DNA of 64,000 nucleotides from Paracoccus sp. MKU1. GTDB taxonomy: Bacteria; Pseudomonadota; Alphaproteobacteria; Rhodobacterales; Rhodobacteraceae. A model generated the notes under the pieces. It did not search any database and was not told where the DNA came from. It saw only the letters and a program-made list of their open reading frames with translations. The DNA lies in NCBI RefSeq assembly GCF_001447385.1, contig NZ_LLWQ01000206.1, positions 32,194 through 96,193 on the forward strand. Direction: 5' to 3'. Made by a program: the position numbers and the translations under genes. Below are positions 46,420 through 55,669 of the stretch, piece after piece (position 1 is the first letter of the stretch; every line of letters starts with the position of its first letter).

Positions 46420-47073
46420 ATGCACCAAATTTCTATCCAGATCGGCAAAAAGAGCTTCGCCAATTTCGAGGCCGGGCTTCGACACGCCGAGACCGCGCTT
46501 GAGACGGCGGTGGCATGGGCCGCACAGCCGGTATCCGCCGAACTGAAGCGCGCGTTGCAACTGGTTGCACAAAAAGTCCGGGCCGAGCACGGGCAGCCTT
46601 GGAACGGCGGCGTGGTCAATTTCTCCGAGCGCCTGCAAAGCCGCAGCGGCGAGGCACTGGCTGCCATGGACAAATCCGTCAAGGTCACCGGCGCGCGACG
46701 ACTCGACAACGTCTCCGGCTCGATCTCTTCCGGCTTCTGGGCCATCCATGAGACCGGCGGGGTGATCCGCGCCAAGTCGAAATACCTGACGATCCCGCTG
46801 CCAGCCGCCATGGACGCGCGCGGCATCCCCCTGAAGAAGCGAGCACGGGACTGGCTCAACACCTTCGTCGCCAAGTCCCGCAAGGGAAACCTGATCATTT
46901 TCCAGAAGCGCGGGCGGAAGGACATCGCCCCGCTCTACCTGCTGAAGCCAGAGGTGCGGATACGCCCGCGCCTGAACATGCAAGACACCATCGAGCGCGT
47001 CGCGGTCCCCTACTTCGATCAAAAAGCAATCGAAGTGATCGAGCGCGTGATCACGGAAAGGATGGGAGGATGA
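46420..47073 (+). CDS. Minor tail Z/gp10-like head-tail completion protein
   Basis: 217 residues from ATG 46420. ISIQIGKKSFANFEAGLRHAETALETAVAWA, SGFWAIHETGGVIRAKSKYLTIPLP and WLNTFVAKSRKGNLIIFQK suit the HK97 gp10/lambda Z group of head-tail completion proteins. Palindrome 46556 encodes LQLVA. Overlaps the next gene by four bases. Confidence 0.65.
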   Translation: MHQISIQIGKKSFANFEAGLRHAETALETAVAWAAQPVSAELKRALQLVAQKVRAEHGQPWNGGVVNFSERLQSRSGEALAAMDKSVKVTGARRLDNVSGSISSGFWAIHETGGVIRAKSKYLTIPLPAAMDARGIPLKKRARDWLNTFVAKSRKGNLIIFQKRGRKDIAPLYLLKPEVRIRPRLNMQDTIERVAVPYFDQKAIEVIERVITERMGG

Positions 47074-47540
47074 CCCCAGAACCGACAAGGCATACCGTCC
47101 GAGAGCGGATCATGCAGGCCATTCAAGCTCGCTTCGAGTCCGCCCCGGCACAACCCGGCGACATCTCGTGGGGGTTGGTGACCAGAAAGCCGATCACCAA
47201 ATCGGACATCGCCAACGAGAACTTCGCCCTCGGACTTTACGACACGTCCGAGCGGATCAAGGAGGGCACCGGCTGGGAGATGCACTTCCTGAATGTGGTA
47301 TTGGAGTTCCATGTCCGCATCCACGAAGGCGACGAGCCGTCCACCTTCCTCAATCATTGCCTCGGGCAGGTATCGACCCGGATCGGCGAGGACATCACAT
47401 GGGGCGGCCTTGCCATCAATACCCGCGAAAGCGGCTCTGAACTTGACATCGACGGAGCGTTCGACAAGTATGTGTCGGGAATTCTTGTGGTCGATGTCAG
47501 CTACAGGTGTCGCCCTAATGACCCCTACACCCGTGTCTAA
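47070..47540 (+). CDS. Tail terminator (gpU-like)
   Basis: 156 residues. TVRERIMQAIQARFESAP at the start and a beta domain VVLEFHVRIHEGDEPSTFLNHCLGQV...SGILVVDVSYRCRPNDPYT fit lambda gpU-type terminators that cap the tail tube. Position between connector and tube protein agrees. Confidence 0.65.
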   Translation: MTPEPTRHTVRERIMQAIQARFESAPAQPGDISWGLVTRKPITKSDIANENFALGLYDTSERIKEGTGWEMHFLNVVLEFHVRIHEGDEPSTFLNHCLGQVSTRIGEDITWGGLAINTRESGSELDIDGAFDKYVSGILVVDVSYRCRPNDPYTRV

Positions 47541-47552
47541 GGAGTAAGAAAG

Positions 47553-48824
47553 ATGCCCGGTGGACTTCTCACGAAACGGGGGCTGGTGCTGTTCAAGATC
47601 GAGACCCAAACTGGTGTTGATCCTGTTCCGACGGCAGCCCAAGACGCCATTCTGGTCGGCAATCCGAACTGGACCGCCGACCCCCAGATCATCGAACGCG
47701 ACTTCGTCACCACGGACCTGTCGAATTTCGAGCACCGCGTCGGTCGCGTCGTCTCGGGCTTCAGCTTCGAGGTCGAGCTTCGCGGCAACGGCAAGCAACA
47801 TTCCGGCCTTGTGGCCGACGCTTCGGCTTTCGCCAAGCTGATCCGCGCTTGCGGTTACGCCCTCGGCGCGAACAACGGAGCAGCGGCACAGGCCACCTCG
47901 GATGTGATCCCGGTTCGCGGCAATACCGGCCCGGCCATCACATGGACCAAAAGCGGCAACACCACCATCACTTCCCCGGTTCTCTACACGCTGGAAGTCG
48001 TTACCGGCGGTGCTTCCGGGACGGCACAGGTGATCTGTCGCAACAACAACCCCGAGGCAGGGGGCGCTACCAGTGCGGCCCGGGCCATCACCACCGGGCA
48101 GGCGCAGCAGCTTGGCGACTCGGGCATCTCGATCACGCCCACCTTCTCTGGCAACCTTGTCGTTGGCGACAAGTTTCAGGTGCAGGTTTTCCCGCGCGGC
48201 GTCATCGCCAAGCCGGTGTCCGAGGGCCACTCCACCGGAACCATCTACATGTGGAAGGACGGAAACCTTCACAAAGGCCACGCCGGGATGGGCAGCTTCA
48301 CCATCGAAGCGCAGGCGGGCGACATCGCCAAGGCCACGTTCAACTTCACCACGACCTATGTGAAGCCCATCGCACAGGCCATGCCCGCGAACCCGGTCTA
48401 CGAAGACCTGATCGCTCCGCAGGTGGAACTTTCGCTTCTGACGTGGGGCGGGAACCGCGACATGATTGCCGAAAGCTGGTCCTTCGACGCTGGCAACGAC
48501 ATTCAGGCCCGGATGGACGTCAACGCCGCGCAGGGCTATCTGGGGTCGCGCATCGCTGGCCGGGAGCCGAAAGGGGGTTTCACGCCTGAAGTGCAGCTTG
48601 AAAGCGATGAGCCGTTCTGGGCCGACTTCGCCGAGGCGAAATCGAAGACCTTCACGGTTCGCGTCGGCACCGAGGCGGGAAACCAGATCGCCATCTTCGG
48701 CCCGCGTGCGCAGACCTCCGAGCAATCCTACACGGACCGCAACGGCATCCTTGCCTACGACAAGTCGATCCTGTTCAAGCGCGGCCTGACGGGCGACGAC
48801 GAAACCATCTTCTGCTTCTGCTGA
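47553..48824 (+). CDS. Major tail tube protein
   Basis: 423 residues. LLTKRGLVLFKIETQTGVDPVPTAAQDAILVGNPNW, then VGRVVSGFSFEVELRGNGK and the closing FGPRAQTSEQSYTDRNGILAYDKSILFKRG are tube-protein features; the middle insertion (FPRGVIAKPVSEGHSTGTIYMWKDG) makes it longer than most. Assembles hexameric rings around the tape measure. Confidence 0.75.
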   Translation: MPGGLLTKRGLVLFKIETQTGVDPVPTAAQDAILVGNPNWTADPQIIERDFVTTDLSNFEHRVGRVVSGFSFEVELRGNGKQHSGLVADASAFAKLIRACGYALGANNGAAAQATSDVIPVRGNTGPAITWTKSGNTTITSPVLYTLEVVTGGASGTAQVICRNNNPEAGGATSAARAITTGQAQQLGDSGISITPTFSGNLVVGDKFQVQVFPRGVIAKPVSEGHSTGTIYMWKDGNLHKGHAGMGSFTIEAQAGDIAKATFNFTTTYVKPIAQAMPANPVYEDLIAPQVELSLLTWGGNRDMIAESWSFDAGNDIQARMDVNAAQGYLGSRIAGREPKGGFTPEVQLESDEPFWADFAEAKSKTFTVRVGTEAGNQIAIFGPRAQTSEQSYTDRNGILAYDKSILFKRGLTGDDETIFCFC

Positions 48825-48877
48825 AGCCTTCGCGCCCCGGTCATTCCGGGGTGCAACCCGTTGCAACGGAACCCACC

Positions 48878-49225
48878 ATGAGCAAACCCGGAGACAGCCA
48901 AGACGACGCATCCGCCCTGCTGCGGACGGTGAAGCTCTATGTGGTGTTCCAACGCCTCTTTGCCGTCAGAGACGGCAGACCCAATCTGCGCATCATCGAC
49001 GCCAGAACCTCGCGATCCGAGGCCGAGCAGGTGGTGCGCGATACCCCGGGAACCTTCATCGAGAAGGTGATCGGAACGCGCGGCGGACGTCATCCCCGCT
49101 ATGCACTTGACAGCCATCTAGGAGCAAAAAATGGCAATCAAAGCAATCGACCTGCACACCACCAAAACCGTCGTTCACCCGGACGACAAGGACAATCCGA
49201 CCAAATGGATCATCGGCGCGGTTGA
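48878..49225 (+). CDS. Small protein overlapping the G chaperone
   Basis: 115 residues from ATG 48878. The first 75 residues (LLRTVKLYVVFQRLFAVRDGRPNLRIIDARTSRSEAEQVV) look like a genuine small protein; the last ~32 run across the start of the next gene in another frame. May end in practice by overlap; moderate support. A palindrome (48852) precedes it. Confidence 0.45.
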   Translation: MSKPGDSQDDASALLRTVKLYVVFQRLFAVRDGRPNLRIIDARTSRSEAEQVVRDTPGTFIEKVIGTRGGRHPRYALDSHLGAKNGNQSNRPAHHQNRRSPGRQGQSDQMDHRRG

Positions 49226-49550
49226 CAGCCGGGTCTACGGGCAGCTTTCCGACCGCTCGCTTGTCGTGGCGGTGGACCCGCAACGCCCGGACGAAGAGGC
49301 TGGCGTCAAGCTGGCGAAGAACCAGCTTGCCTTCGAGGTGGCGCAGTTCGGCCTGAAGGGCTGGGAAAACTTCCCCGGAGAGAACGGCGAGCCGCTGCCC
49401 TATGCCACCCAGAGCGAGACGGTCGGGTCGCGGGTCTACAAGGTCGCCAAGGGTGATCTGGTCGCCCGCATCCCCGGCAAAGTCCTGCGCTGGCTGCACC
49501 AGCAGATCGTGGACATGAACAAGCTGGATGACGAAGAGGGAAACGACTAA
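49131..49550 (+). CDS. Tail assembly chaperone G-like
   Basis: 139 residues (lambda gpG has 140). TTKTVVHPDDKDNPTKWIIGAVDSRVYGQLSDR, QLAFEVAQFGLKGWENFPG, LRWLHQQIVDMNKLDDEEGND. Located between tube and tape measure, the fixed place for G. Its last codons contain the heptamer GGGAAAC that allows a -1 frameshift into the downstream frame. GGAG precedes the ATG. Confidence 0.82.
   Translation: MAIKAIDLHTTKTVVHPDDKDNPTKWIIGAVDSRVYGQLSDRSLVVAVDPQRPDEEAGVKLAKNQLAFEVAQFGLKGWENFPGENGEPLPYATQSETVGSRVYKVAKGDLVARIPGKVLRWLHQQIVDMNKLDDEEGND
49538..49544 (+). promoter_or_regulatory. Programmed -1 ribosomal frameshift site
   Basis: G GGA AAC in the G reading frame is a canonical X-XXY-YYZ slippery heptamer six bases before... 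the stop at 49548. After slipping, the frame GGG AAA CGA CTA AGG stays open to 49948. Lambda uses GGGAAAG at the same place to make gpGT. Confidence 0.8.
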
Positions 49551-49948
49551 GGAGCGCCGTGCTGGCGATCCGGCTTCTGCCAGACTACGACTGTGCCACC
49601 TGCACGGCATCGCAGAAACTGGATCGCGGATGCACCCAAGACGCTCCGATCCCCATGCTGTTCGACGGGCGCGAGACAAGGAGGTGTCCGCGCCGCGTCC
49701 TCCACCCAGACGAAGGAAATACCTCTGGCCTCGCCGACCTCTTCTGGTATTATGGCCGCTACAAGTGTGGCTTTCTTCCCGAGCACGGCGGATTGAACGA
49801 CCAGTGCGCCAAGCTGATGCAGATGTTCCGGGTGATTGACGAGGCTAATGCCGCGTGTGACGCCAAGGAGCATGAAGAGCGGACGCGGCAAGCGCGCGCC
49901 CAGTCGGTGCAACGCGGTGCAAAGGGAAGGCGGTCACGACCCGCATAA
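49544..49948 (+). CDS. T-like extension of the GT tail chaperone
   Basis: Read by -1 frameshift from the G gene (49131), giving a fusion of about 272 residues, against 279 for lambda gpGT. A GTG at 49559 could also start a free 129-residue product. The extension is cysteine-rich (YDCATCTASQKLDRGC, RRCPRR, KCGF, DQC), with a charged C-terminus, and probably binds the tape measure. Its GCTACAAGTGTGGC (49758-49771) is a partial copy of palindrome B. Confidence 0.75.
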   Translation, partial: RLRSAVLAIRLLPDYDCATCTASQKLDRGCTQDAPIPMLFDGRETRRCPRRVLHPDEGNTSGLADLFWYYGRYKCGFLPEHGGLNDQCAKLMQMFRVIDEANAACDAKEHEERTRQARAQSVQRGAKGRRSRPA

Positions 49949-49962
49949 GCTGGGAGCGCACC

Positions 49963-52900
49963 GTGGCTACGAACAGAGACATCACCTTTGTCCTGAAGAT
50001 GAAAAACGCTGCCCGGGCCGCCATGAAGCGGCTCGGGATGGACTGGCGGGATGTCGCAACCCGCACCAAGGAAGCGCAGAAGGCCGCCCGAGACGCCGAG
50101 AAGCAGACCGACCGCGTCCGGAAATCCTCCGAGGGGCTGAAGCGCGCTCAATCCGTTGTCAAGCAGCTTCAGGATCGGTTCGCCGGTCTCCGGAAGGAGG
50201 TTCTGTCTGCGGACGGGGCGATGAAGAAAATCCATGGCAGCGCGGCCAAGGCGGCGGTTGGCGTCGCGGCGGGCATATCCGCAGGGGCGGTCGCCAAAGC
50301 GACGGTCGCCAGCTATGCTGGGTTCGCGGACCAGATGGCAACGGTCAAGGCGGTCACGAGCGCCACGGCTACCGAGATGCACGATATGACCGAGGCCGCG
50401 ATCCGCATGGGTTCGACCACCCGGTTCACGGCAACGCAAGCCGGTGGCGGCCTTGAGGAACTGACCCGTGCCGGTTTCGACGCCTATCAGGCCATCGACG
50501 CCCTGCCTGCGGTTCTGAACCTCGCCACCGCCGACAACCTCGATCTTGCCCGGTCCTCGGAGATCGTGGCGGTCACGCTTCAGCAGTTCGGCCTTGGGGC
50601 AAAGGATGCCGACCATGTCGCCGATGCGCTGGCGCAGACCTCTGCCAGCACCTCTGCGGGCATTCTCGATCTGGCCGAAGCCATGAACTACGCGGGCACC
50701 ATCGCCTCGCAGCTTGGCGTTGATGTGGACGAAGCCCTTGGCGCACTCGGCGCGCTGTCGAACGTCGGTCTGAAGGGTAGCATCGCGGGCACCGCAGTCC
50801 GGGCAGCCCTGCTGGACTCGACCATGATTGCTCTCGGCCAGAGCACCAAAAAGGCACAGACCGCCTTCGACGCGCTGAAGATCGACCCGAACAAATTCAA
50901 CCCCGAGAAGGTTGGCATCGTCGGCATGATCAAGGCCCTTGTCGATGCCAACGCCCAGACCGACGACCTCACAGCCCTGTTCGGTGAACGCGGGGTCAGT
51001 CCGGTTTCGGCGCTGATGGATGCCTATCGTGACGGCAGCCTCGAAAAACTGATCGCGGAGAACGCCACCGCCATGGGCCGCGCCGCGCAGATGGCTTCGG
51101 ACCGGGCTAACAGCCTCGCCGGGGATTGGAAGGCGCTGGTCTCTGCCGTGCAGACACTCGGCATCCGGATCGGACAGGCCCTCGACCAGCCCATGCGCGC
51201 CATCGTGCAGTTTGCCACGGCCTTCGTGCAGGCGCTGCAAGGCATGACCCCCACCACGGCCCGCTTTGCCGAGGCGGCGGAAACCGCTGTTCAGGTGATC
51301 AAGACGCTCGGTATGGCAATCGGCGTGGTCGCAGGGTCTCGGGTGCTCCTCGGGTTCCTGTCGTTGGCGCGGGCGGGCTTCACGGGCGTCACCACCGCCG
51401 CCGCTGCGATGCAGACCGGGGTGGGTAAAATATCCTCGGTGTTCAGCGTCCTTTCCCGTTTCTCGATCCTGATCCGTGGCGTTGGCGCGGCCCTGCGCGC
51501 TGTGCCTTATGTTGGCTGGGCCATGCTTGCCGTTGACGCGATCCGCCGGGTCATGGCGATCACCTTCAACTGGAAGGGCACCACGATCAGCGTCATGGAC
51601 GTGATGAAGACCCTGTGGTCGCGCTTCTCGACTTGGGTCACCGGCGCGGTCGAACGGGTCAAGACCGCGATCAACGGTCTGAAAGACCTCTGGGGCGAGT
51701 TCGTCTCGTGGTTCCAAAGCAGCGGCATTCAGGAAGGCGGCACCACCTTCCTGACCCGCCTTGTCGATGAGGTGACCGAAGCCCGGGACAATGTGAACGA
51801 TGTTCTGAATGGTATCATCGGGGCATTCGCCGCCCTCCCCGCCGCACTCGATGTCGCTACCAGCAACATCCCCGCAACGCTGGAAGCCGTCTTCGTCATG
51901 GCGATGAACTCGGTGATCGACACCGTTCAGGCAGGCATCAACTCGGTCCTGACCAGCATCCGGACGTTCCTGTCGTCCATCGACGGGTTCACCGCCGGAA
52001 CTTGGGCCGAGACCGACTTCGCCAGCAAGATCGGCTCCATTGACCTCTCCAAATACCGGCTAGAAGCGTCCCATGAGGCGCAGGAGGTCGGAGACCGGCT
52101 GAAGGAAGCCTTCGCCGGTGCGATGGACGTGGACTATATCGGCGGTCTTGCGGCCAAAGCCGCAGAAGTCGCCAACGACGCTGTCGGCTCGATCCTAGAC
52201 GAAACCGCCGCCCGGCGCGAAAAGGAGCTTTGGCGGCTTGAACACGACAAGGGCGGTATCACCGGCAGAGTTGACAAGCCAGTGAAGAAAGCCGTTGACC
52301 CGGATGGACCGGATCGACCCGGGGACGATGACGCGGGAGGTGGCGGCTCCAAGAAATCCGGCGGCTCCGGCAAGGAGGAGAAAGACCCGCGCGCCGAGTT
52401 CCGCAAGAAAATCGCCGACGAAACCAAGAGCATTCAGCTTCAGATCGCTGCCGCCAAGGAAGCGACCTCGATCATGCGCGAATACGGCCTGACCAAGGAT
52501 CAGGCCACGAAAGTCGCCGAGATCGTCGCCGAGGCCGAAGCTCTTGGTCTTGCCAAATCCGAAGTCGATGCGCTTCGTGACTCCTTCGCCGATCTGGCGC
52601 AGCAGCAAGCAGCGGCTGCCCTTATCGGGACCGACTTTGTCACCCAGTTCACCAGCCAATTCGCCGACTTCCGCCAACAGGTTGTGGACGCTACCCAACT
52701 CGCCTCTGGCGTGGTGCAAAGCCTCGGCGACGTGACATCCAATTTCCTCGACAATATTTTCGAGGAACAGATGTCGGTGATGGACGCTCTGAAATCCGCT
52801 GTGGGGGACACGTTCAAGGAAATCGGCAAGATGATCATGGACTACGCCCTGAAGGTGATGGTCTTCAAATACCTGCTGGGCGGTCTCGGGTTCGGGGTGT

Positions 52901-53352
52901 CGAACACCGGCGCGGTCACCATGCCGAGCGCCAAGGGGAACGCTTTTACCGAGGCAGGAGAAGCGGTCAAGTTCGCCAAGGGCAGCCCATTCGCCAATAA
53001 GGTTGTGACGCAACCAACCTTGTTCACCTATAGCGACGGCGGCAAGCAACGGCTTGGGGAGATGGGCGAGGCCGGAGACGAGGCGATCATGCCGTTGGCC
53101 CGGGACGGTTCCGGTCGCCTTGGTGTTCGCACGGTAGGGTCTCGCAGCGAGCAGAGCACCACCCAAGGAGACACGCACATCCATGTCTCCACCAGCGTCA
53201 CCATCCCCGGCGGCGCGGGCAGCGGCGGGTCCACCAGCCCGGACGCCCAGAAAGCGTTGGCGAAGTCGCTGTCGAACGAGATCAAGACCACCGTCATTGA
53301 AGTGGTCCACAAGGAAATGCGTCCCGGCGGGGCGCTCTACGGGAAGAGGTGA
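49963..53352 (+). CDS. Tape measure protein (TP901 type)
   Basis: 1129 residues from GTG 49963. Charged coiled N-terminus (TKEAQKAARDAEKQTDRVRKSSEGLKRAQ), then the TP901 core: SYAGFADQMATVKAVTSATATEMHDM, GSTTRFTATQAGGGLEELTRAGFDAYQAIDALP, SSEIVAVTLQQFGL. Hydrophobic stretches lie near residues 440-530. The C-terminus has GGSKKSGGSGKEEKDPR linker and a beta part (HIHVSTSVTIPGGAG). At about 0.15 nm per residue this predicts a tail near 170 nm. Confidence 0.9.
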   Translation: MATNRDITFVLKMKNAARAAMKRLGMDWRDVATRTKEAQKAARDAEKQTDRVRKSSEGLKRAQSVVKQLQDRFAGLRKEVLSADGAMKKIHGSAAKAAVGVAAGISAGAVAKATVASYAGFADQMATVKAVTSATATEMHDMTEAAIRMGSTTRFTATQAGGGLEELTRAGFDAYQAIDALPAVLNLATADNLDLARSSEIVAVTLQQFGLGAKDADHVADALAQTSASTSAGILDLAEAMNYAGTIASQLGVDVDEALGALGALSNVGLKGSIAGTAVRAALLDSTMIALGQSTKKAQTAFDALKIDPNKFNPEKVGIVGMIKALVDANAQTDDLTALFGERGVSPVSALMDAYRDGSLEKLIAENATAMGRAAQMASDRANSLAGDWKALVSAVQTLGIRIGQALDQPMRAIVQFATAFVQALQGMTPTTARFAEAAETAVQVIKTLGMAIGVVAGSRVLLGFLSLARAGFTGVTTAAAAMQTGVGKISSVFSVLSRFSILIRGVGAALRAVPYVGWAMLAVDAIRRVMAITFNWKGTTISVMDVMKTLWSRFSTWVTGAVERVKTAINGLKDLWGEFVSWFQSSGIQEGGTTFLTRLVDEVTEARDNVNDVLNGIIGAFAALPAALDVATSNIPATLEAVFVMAMNSVIDTVQAGINSVLTSIRTFLSSIDGFTAGTWAETDFASKIGSIDLSKYRLEASHEAQEVGDRLKEAFAGAMDVDYIGGLAAKAAEVANDAVGSILDETAARREKELWRLEHDKGGITGRVDKPVKKAVDPDGPDRPGDDDAGGGGSKKSGGSGKEEKDPRAEFRKKIADETKSIQLQIAAAKEATSIMREYGLTKDQATKVAEIVAEAEALGLAKSEVDALRDSFADLAQQQAAAALIGTDFVTQFTSQFADFRQQVVDATQLASGVVQSLGDVTSNFLDNIFEEQMSVMDALKSAVGDTFKEIGKMIMDYALKVMVFKYLLGGLGFGVSNTGAVTMPSAKGNAFTEAGEAVKFAKGSPFANKVVTQPTLFTYSDGGKQRLGEMGEAGDEAIMPLARDGSGRLGVRTVGSRSEQSTTQGDTHIHVSTSVTIPGGAGSGGSTSPDAQKALAKSLSNEIKTTVIEVVHKEMRPGGALYGKR

Positions 53353-53354
53353 GC

Positions 53355-53705
53355 ATGGCATCCGTATTCAATCCCCCTGTTAACCCCAGTTTCCCGCTTC
53401 AGGTCGATGAGACCCACCGGGTAAAAACGATCCGCTTCGGAGACGGCTACAAGCAGGACGGCCCTGATGGGCTGAACTCGCATGTCGGGACCATCAGCCT
53501 GAAGTGGGAGGGGCTGACCGAGAGCGAGAAAGAAACCATCGTGGCTTTTCTGCGCGCCCGGAAGGGTATCGAGGCTTTCCGCTGCCCATTCCTGCGCACA
53601 CCTTGGAATGGGGCGAAGTTCACCTGCGCCGAATTCTCGCAGAACTTTTCCAGCGCCGGGAACTGGGAAGTCACCGCAACGCTTGAACAGGACTTCGCAC
53701 CATGA
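53355..53705 (+). CDS. Minor tail protein M
   Basis: 116 residues from ATG 53355. FNPPVNPSFPLQ, KTIRFGDGYKQDGPDGLN, then EAFRCPFLRTPWNGAKFTC are hallmarks of lambda gpM-like tail-tip proteins (FGDGY motif). ATGA overlap with the L gene. Confidence 0.85.
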   Translation: MASVFNPPVNPSFPLQVDETHRVKTIRFGDGYKQDGPDGLNSHVGTISLKWEGLTESEKETIVAFLRARKGIEAFRCPFLRTPWNGAKFTCAEFSQNFSSAGNWEVTATLEQDFAP

Positions 53706-54922
53706 GCAAGATCGTCCAGCACGCCCGGTCCATGAAGCTCGATGCGCGGGTGATCCTGTTCGACATCGACCTGCGCGAAAAAGGCGGTGCGGTGCAACGG
53801 GTTTCACCGATGACCAACGAGATCGGGGATGGCCGGGTATGCACCTTCTCCTCTACCGGGGCGGCAGGTATCGCGACTCTGCCTCTGGGCCAGAGCGAAC
53901 TGACCACGCCCGGCAGCACGGCGCTGTTCCGCTTCGCTGTGCGCCGGAGCGCATCCACGCGACTTGTCTCGTTGACCTTCAAGGGCGCGGGAACCAATCA
54001 GGTTGTCGTCCAGTTCTCGCAGAACACCGCCAGCCAGCAGCCCACCACGGCGGTCACCGGCGTCACCGGGGCTGTTGAGGCGGCCTCTGTCTATGCCGGA
54101 ACGGACTACCTGATCATTGCCGTGTCCATGCCCACAGGAGCGTATCTGCAAAACGTCATCGTCGGCTTCAGCGCCGACGGCACGGGAGCGCGATCCGTCA
54201 GCTTCGTGAAATTCGGAGCTTGGGCGGAAAACAAGCGTGCCCGGCTGGATATGGTCGATCTGGAACTCGAAAGCCTGTCGGCATCGCACGCGCAGGCCAC
54301 GGTTCAGGTCGTTGCAGACGAGGCGATCTATCGTCCAATCCTCTGGCGTGGGCAGGTTTATGAGCCTCGCCCGGTCGAGGCAGAGGGCTTCGAGATCACC
54401 TCGAACGGCTCCCTTCCGCGCCCGACGTTCCGCATGTCCAACGTCATGGGCGAAGGGTCGCTCCTGCTGAAAAACCTCGGCGATCTGTCCGGGGTCGAGA
54501 TCACCCGCTGGGTCACCTTCCGGCGCTTCCTTGACGATGGTCCGAACGCCGATCCGAACGCGCACTACCCCAAGGAAATCTATGTGATCGACCAGAAGGT
54601 CAGCCATACGCGGACCATGATCGAATGGCAGCTTGCCAGCGCCATGGATCAACAGGGTATCCAGCTTCCGGCCCGGCAGGTGCTGCGCACCGGATGCCAG
54701 CTTACCTATCGGACTTTCAACGCTGACACAGGCATGTTCGACTATACCAATGTCTCCTGCCCCTATGTCGGCAACAGCTATTTCAACGACAAGAACGAAC
54801 CCGTAACCGAAGCCCGGCTGGACAAATGCTCGCAGACCCAGAAGGGGTGCCTTCTGCGCTTTGCCGGTCAAAAGCGGACGCCCTTCGGCGGGTTCCCGGG
54901 TGCAGGAAGGATCAGCCGATGA
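53702..54922 (+). CDS. Minor tail protein L
   Basis: 406 residues. The C-terminal third contains four cysteines, C332, C353 (SCPYVG), C376 (DKCSQT) and C383 (KGCLLRF), followed by PFGGFPGAG, the iron-sulfur-binding region of lambda gpL. Compared with lambda L (232 residues) the N-terminal half is extended by a beta-sandwich-like domain. Overlaps the K gene by four bases. Confidence 0.85.
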   Translation: MSKIVQHARSMKLDARVILFDIDLREKGGAVQRVSPMTNEIGDGRVCTFSSTGAAGIATLPLGQSELTTPGSTALFRFAVRRSASTRLVSLTFKGAGTNQVVVQFSQNTASQQPTTAVTGVTGAVEAASVYAGTDYLIIAVSMPTGAYLQNVIVGFSADGTGARSVSFVKFGAWAENKRARLDMVDLELESLSASHAQATVQVVADEAIYRPILWRGQVYEPRPVEAEGFEITSNGSLPRPTFRMSNVMGEGSLLLKNLGDLSGVEITRWVTFRRFLDDGPNADPNAHYPKEIYVIDQKVSHTRTMIEWQLASAMDQQGIQLPARQVLRTGCQLTYRTFNADTGMFDYTNVSCPYVGNSYFNDKNEPVTEARLDKCSQTQKGCLLRFAGQKRTPFGGFPGAGRISR

Positions 54923-55668
54923 GACCCCCGTATGACAAAGGTCCGTTTTCCCTCTCCATCTGGGAAGACGCTATCGCCCACGCGCAGGAAGCCTTTCCCG
55001 AGGAAAGCTGCGGGCTGGTGGTGTCCGGTCGGTATGTGCGCTGCCGGAACGTGGCCGAGGAGCCGGAACTTGACTTCGAGATCGACCCGGAAGACATGCG
55101 CGCTGCGCTGGCTCAAGGCAGCTTCGAGGGCGTGATCCATTCGCACCCGAACGGTGAAGCCGCGCCGTCCGAGAGCGATATGCGCGGTCAGATCGACACC
55201 GACGTTCCTTGGGGCATCGTCATCTTGGCCGGGGGCCAGTTTGCCAAGCTGCTGCACTGGGGAGACCACCTGTTGGATGAACCCCTGCTCGGGCGGCAAT
55301 GGGTGGCCGGGGCCTTCGATTGCTTCGCCCTGTTCCGCTCGCACATCAAGCAGACCCACGGCGTCGTCATGCCGGACATCCCGCGCACCGATGACTGGGC
55401 CAGCCTCGACACCTATGCGACCTACGCCAACAACCGGGCGCGCTACCCGATGCTGGAAGACATCCCATTGACCGAGATGTCGCAAATACGGGAAGGCGAC
55501 GCGCTGATCATGGCGCTCATGTCGTCCACCCCGAACCACTTCGCCATCTATGTCGGGAACAACCTGATCCTGCATCACCCGGCAGACGGTCTTTCTTCGC
55601 GTCGTCCGCTGAACACCCTGACGGCCAAAGTCACGCATATCCTGCGGTTCAAAGAGAAGGAGAAATGA
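54919..55668 (+). CDS. Tail assembly protein K (JAMM plus NlpC/P60)
   Basis: 249 residues from ATG 54919. JAB/MPN metalloprotease domain with E in EESCG and HSHPNGEAAPSESD (H74, H76, D at the end); then an NlpC/P60 domain with AFDCFALF (C135) and a later NHFAIYVGNN histidine. Both catalytic sets are intact. In lambda, K acts in tail-tip assembly and may cut peptidoglycan during entry. Confidence 0.88.
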   Translation: MRPPYDKGPFSLSIWEDAIAHAQEAFPEESCGLVVSGRYVRCRNVAEEPELDFEIDPEDMRAALAQGSFEGVIHSHPNGEAAPSESDMRGQIDTDVPWGIVILAGGQFAKLLHWGDHLLDEPLLGRQWVAGAFDCFALFRSHIKQTHGVVMPDIPRTDDWASLDTYATYANNRARYPMLEDIPLTEMSQIREGDALIMALMSSTPNHFAIYVGNNLILHHPADGLSSRRPLNTLTAKVTHILRFKEKEK

Positions 55669-55669
55669 G

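Noticed and set aside
47019..48911. Minus-strand open frame of 630 codons
   Set aside because: Antisense of the tail tube and terminator genes, which have clear context and ribosome sites.
48965..48972. GTCAGAGA within the gene before the G chaperone
   Set aside because: No -10 or -35 at the family spacing; it is part of a local GCCGTCAGAGACGGC stretch and most likely coincidental.
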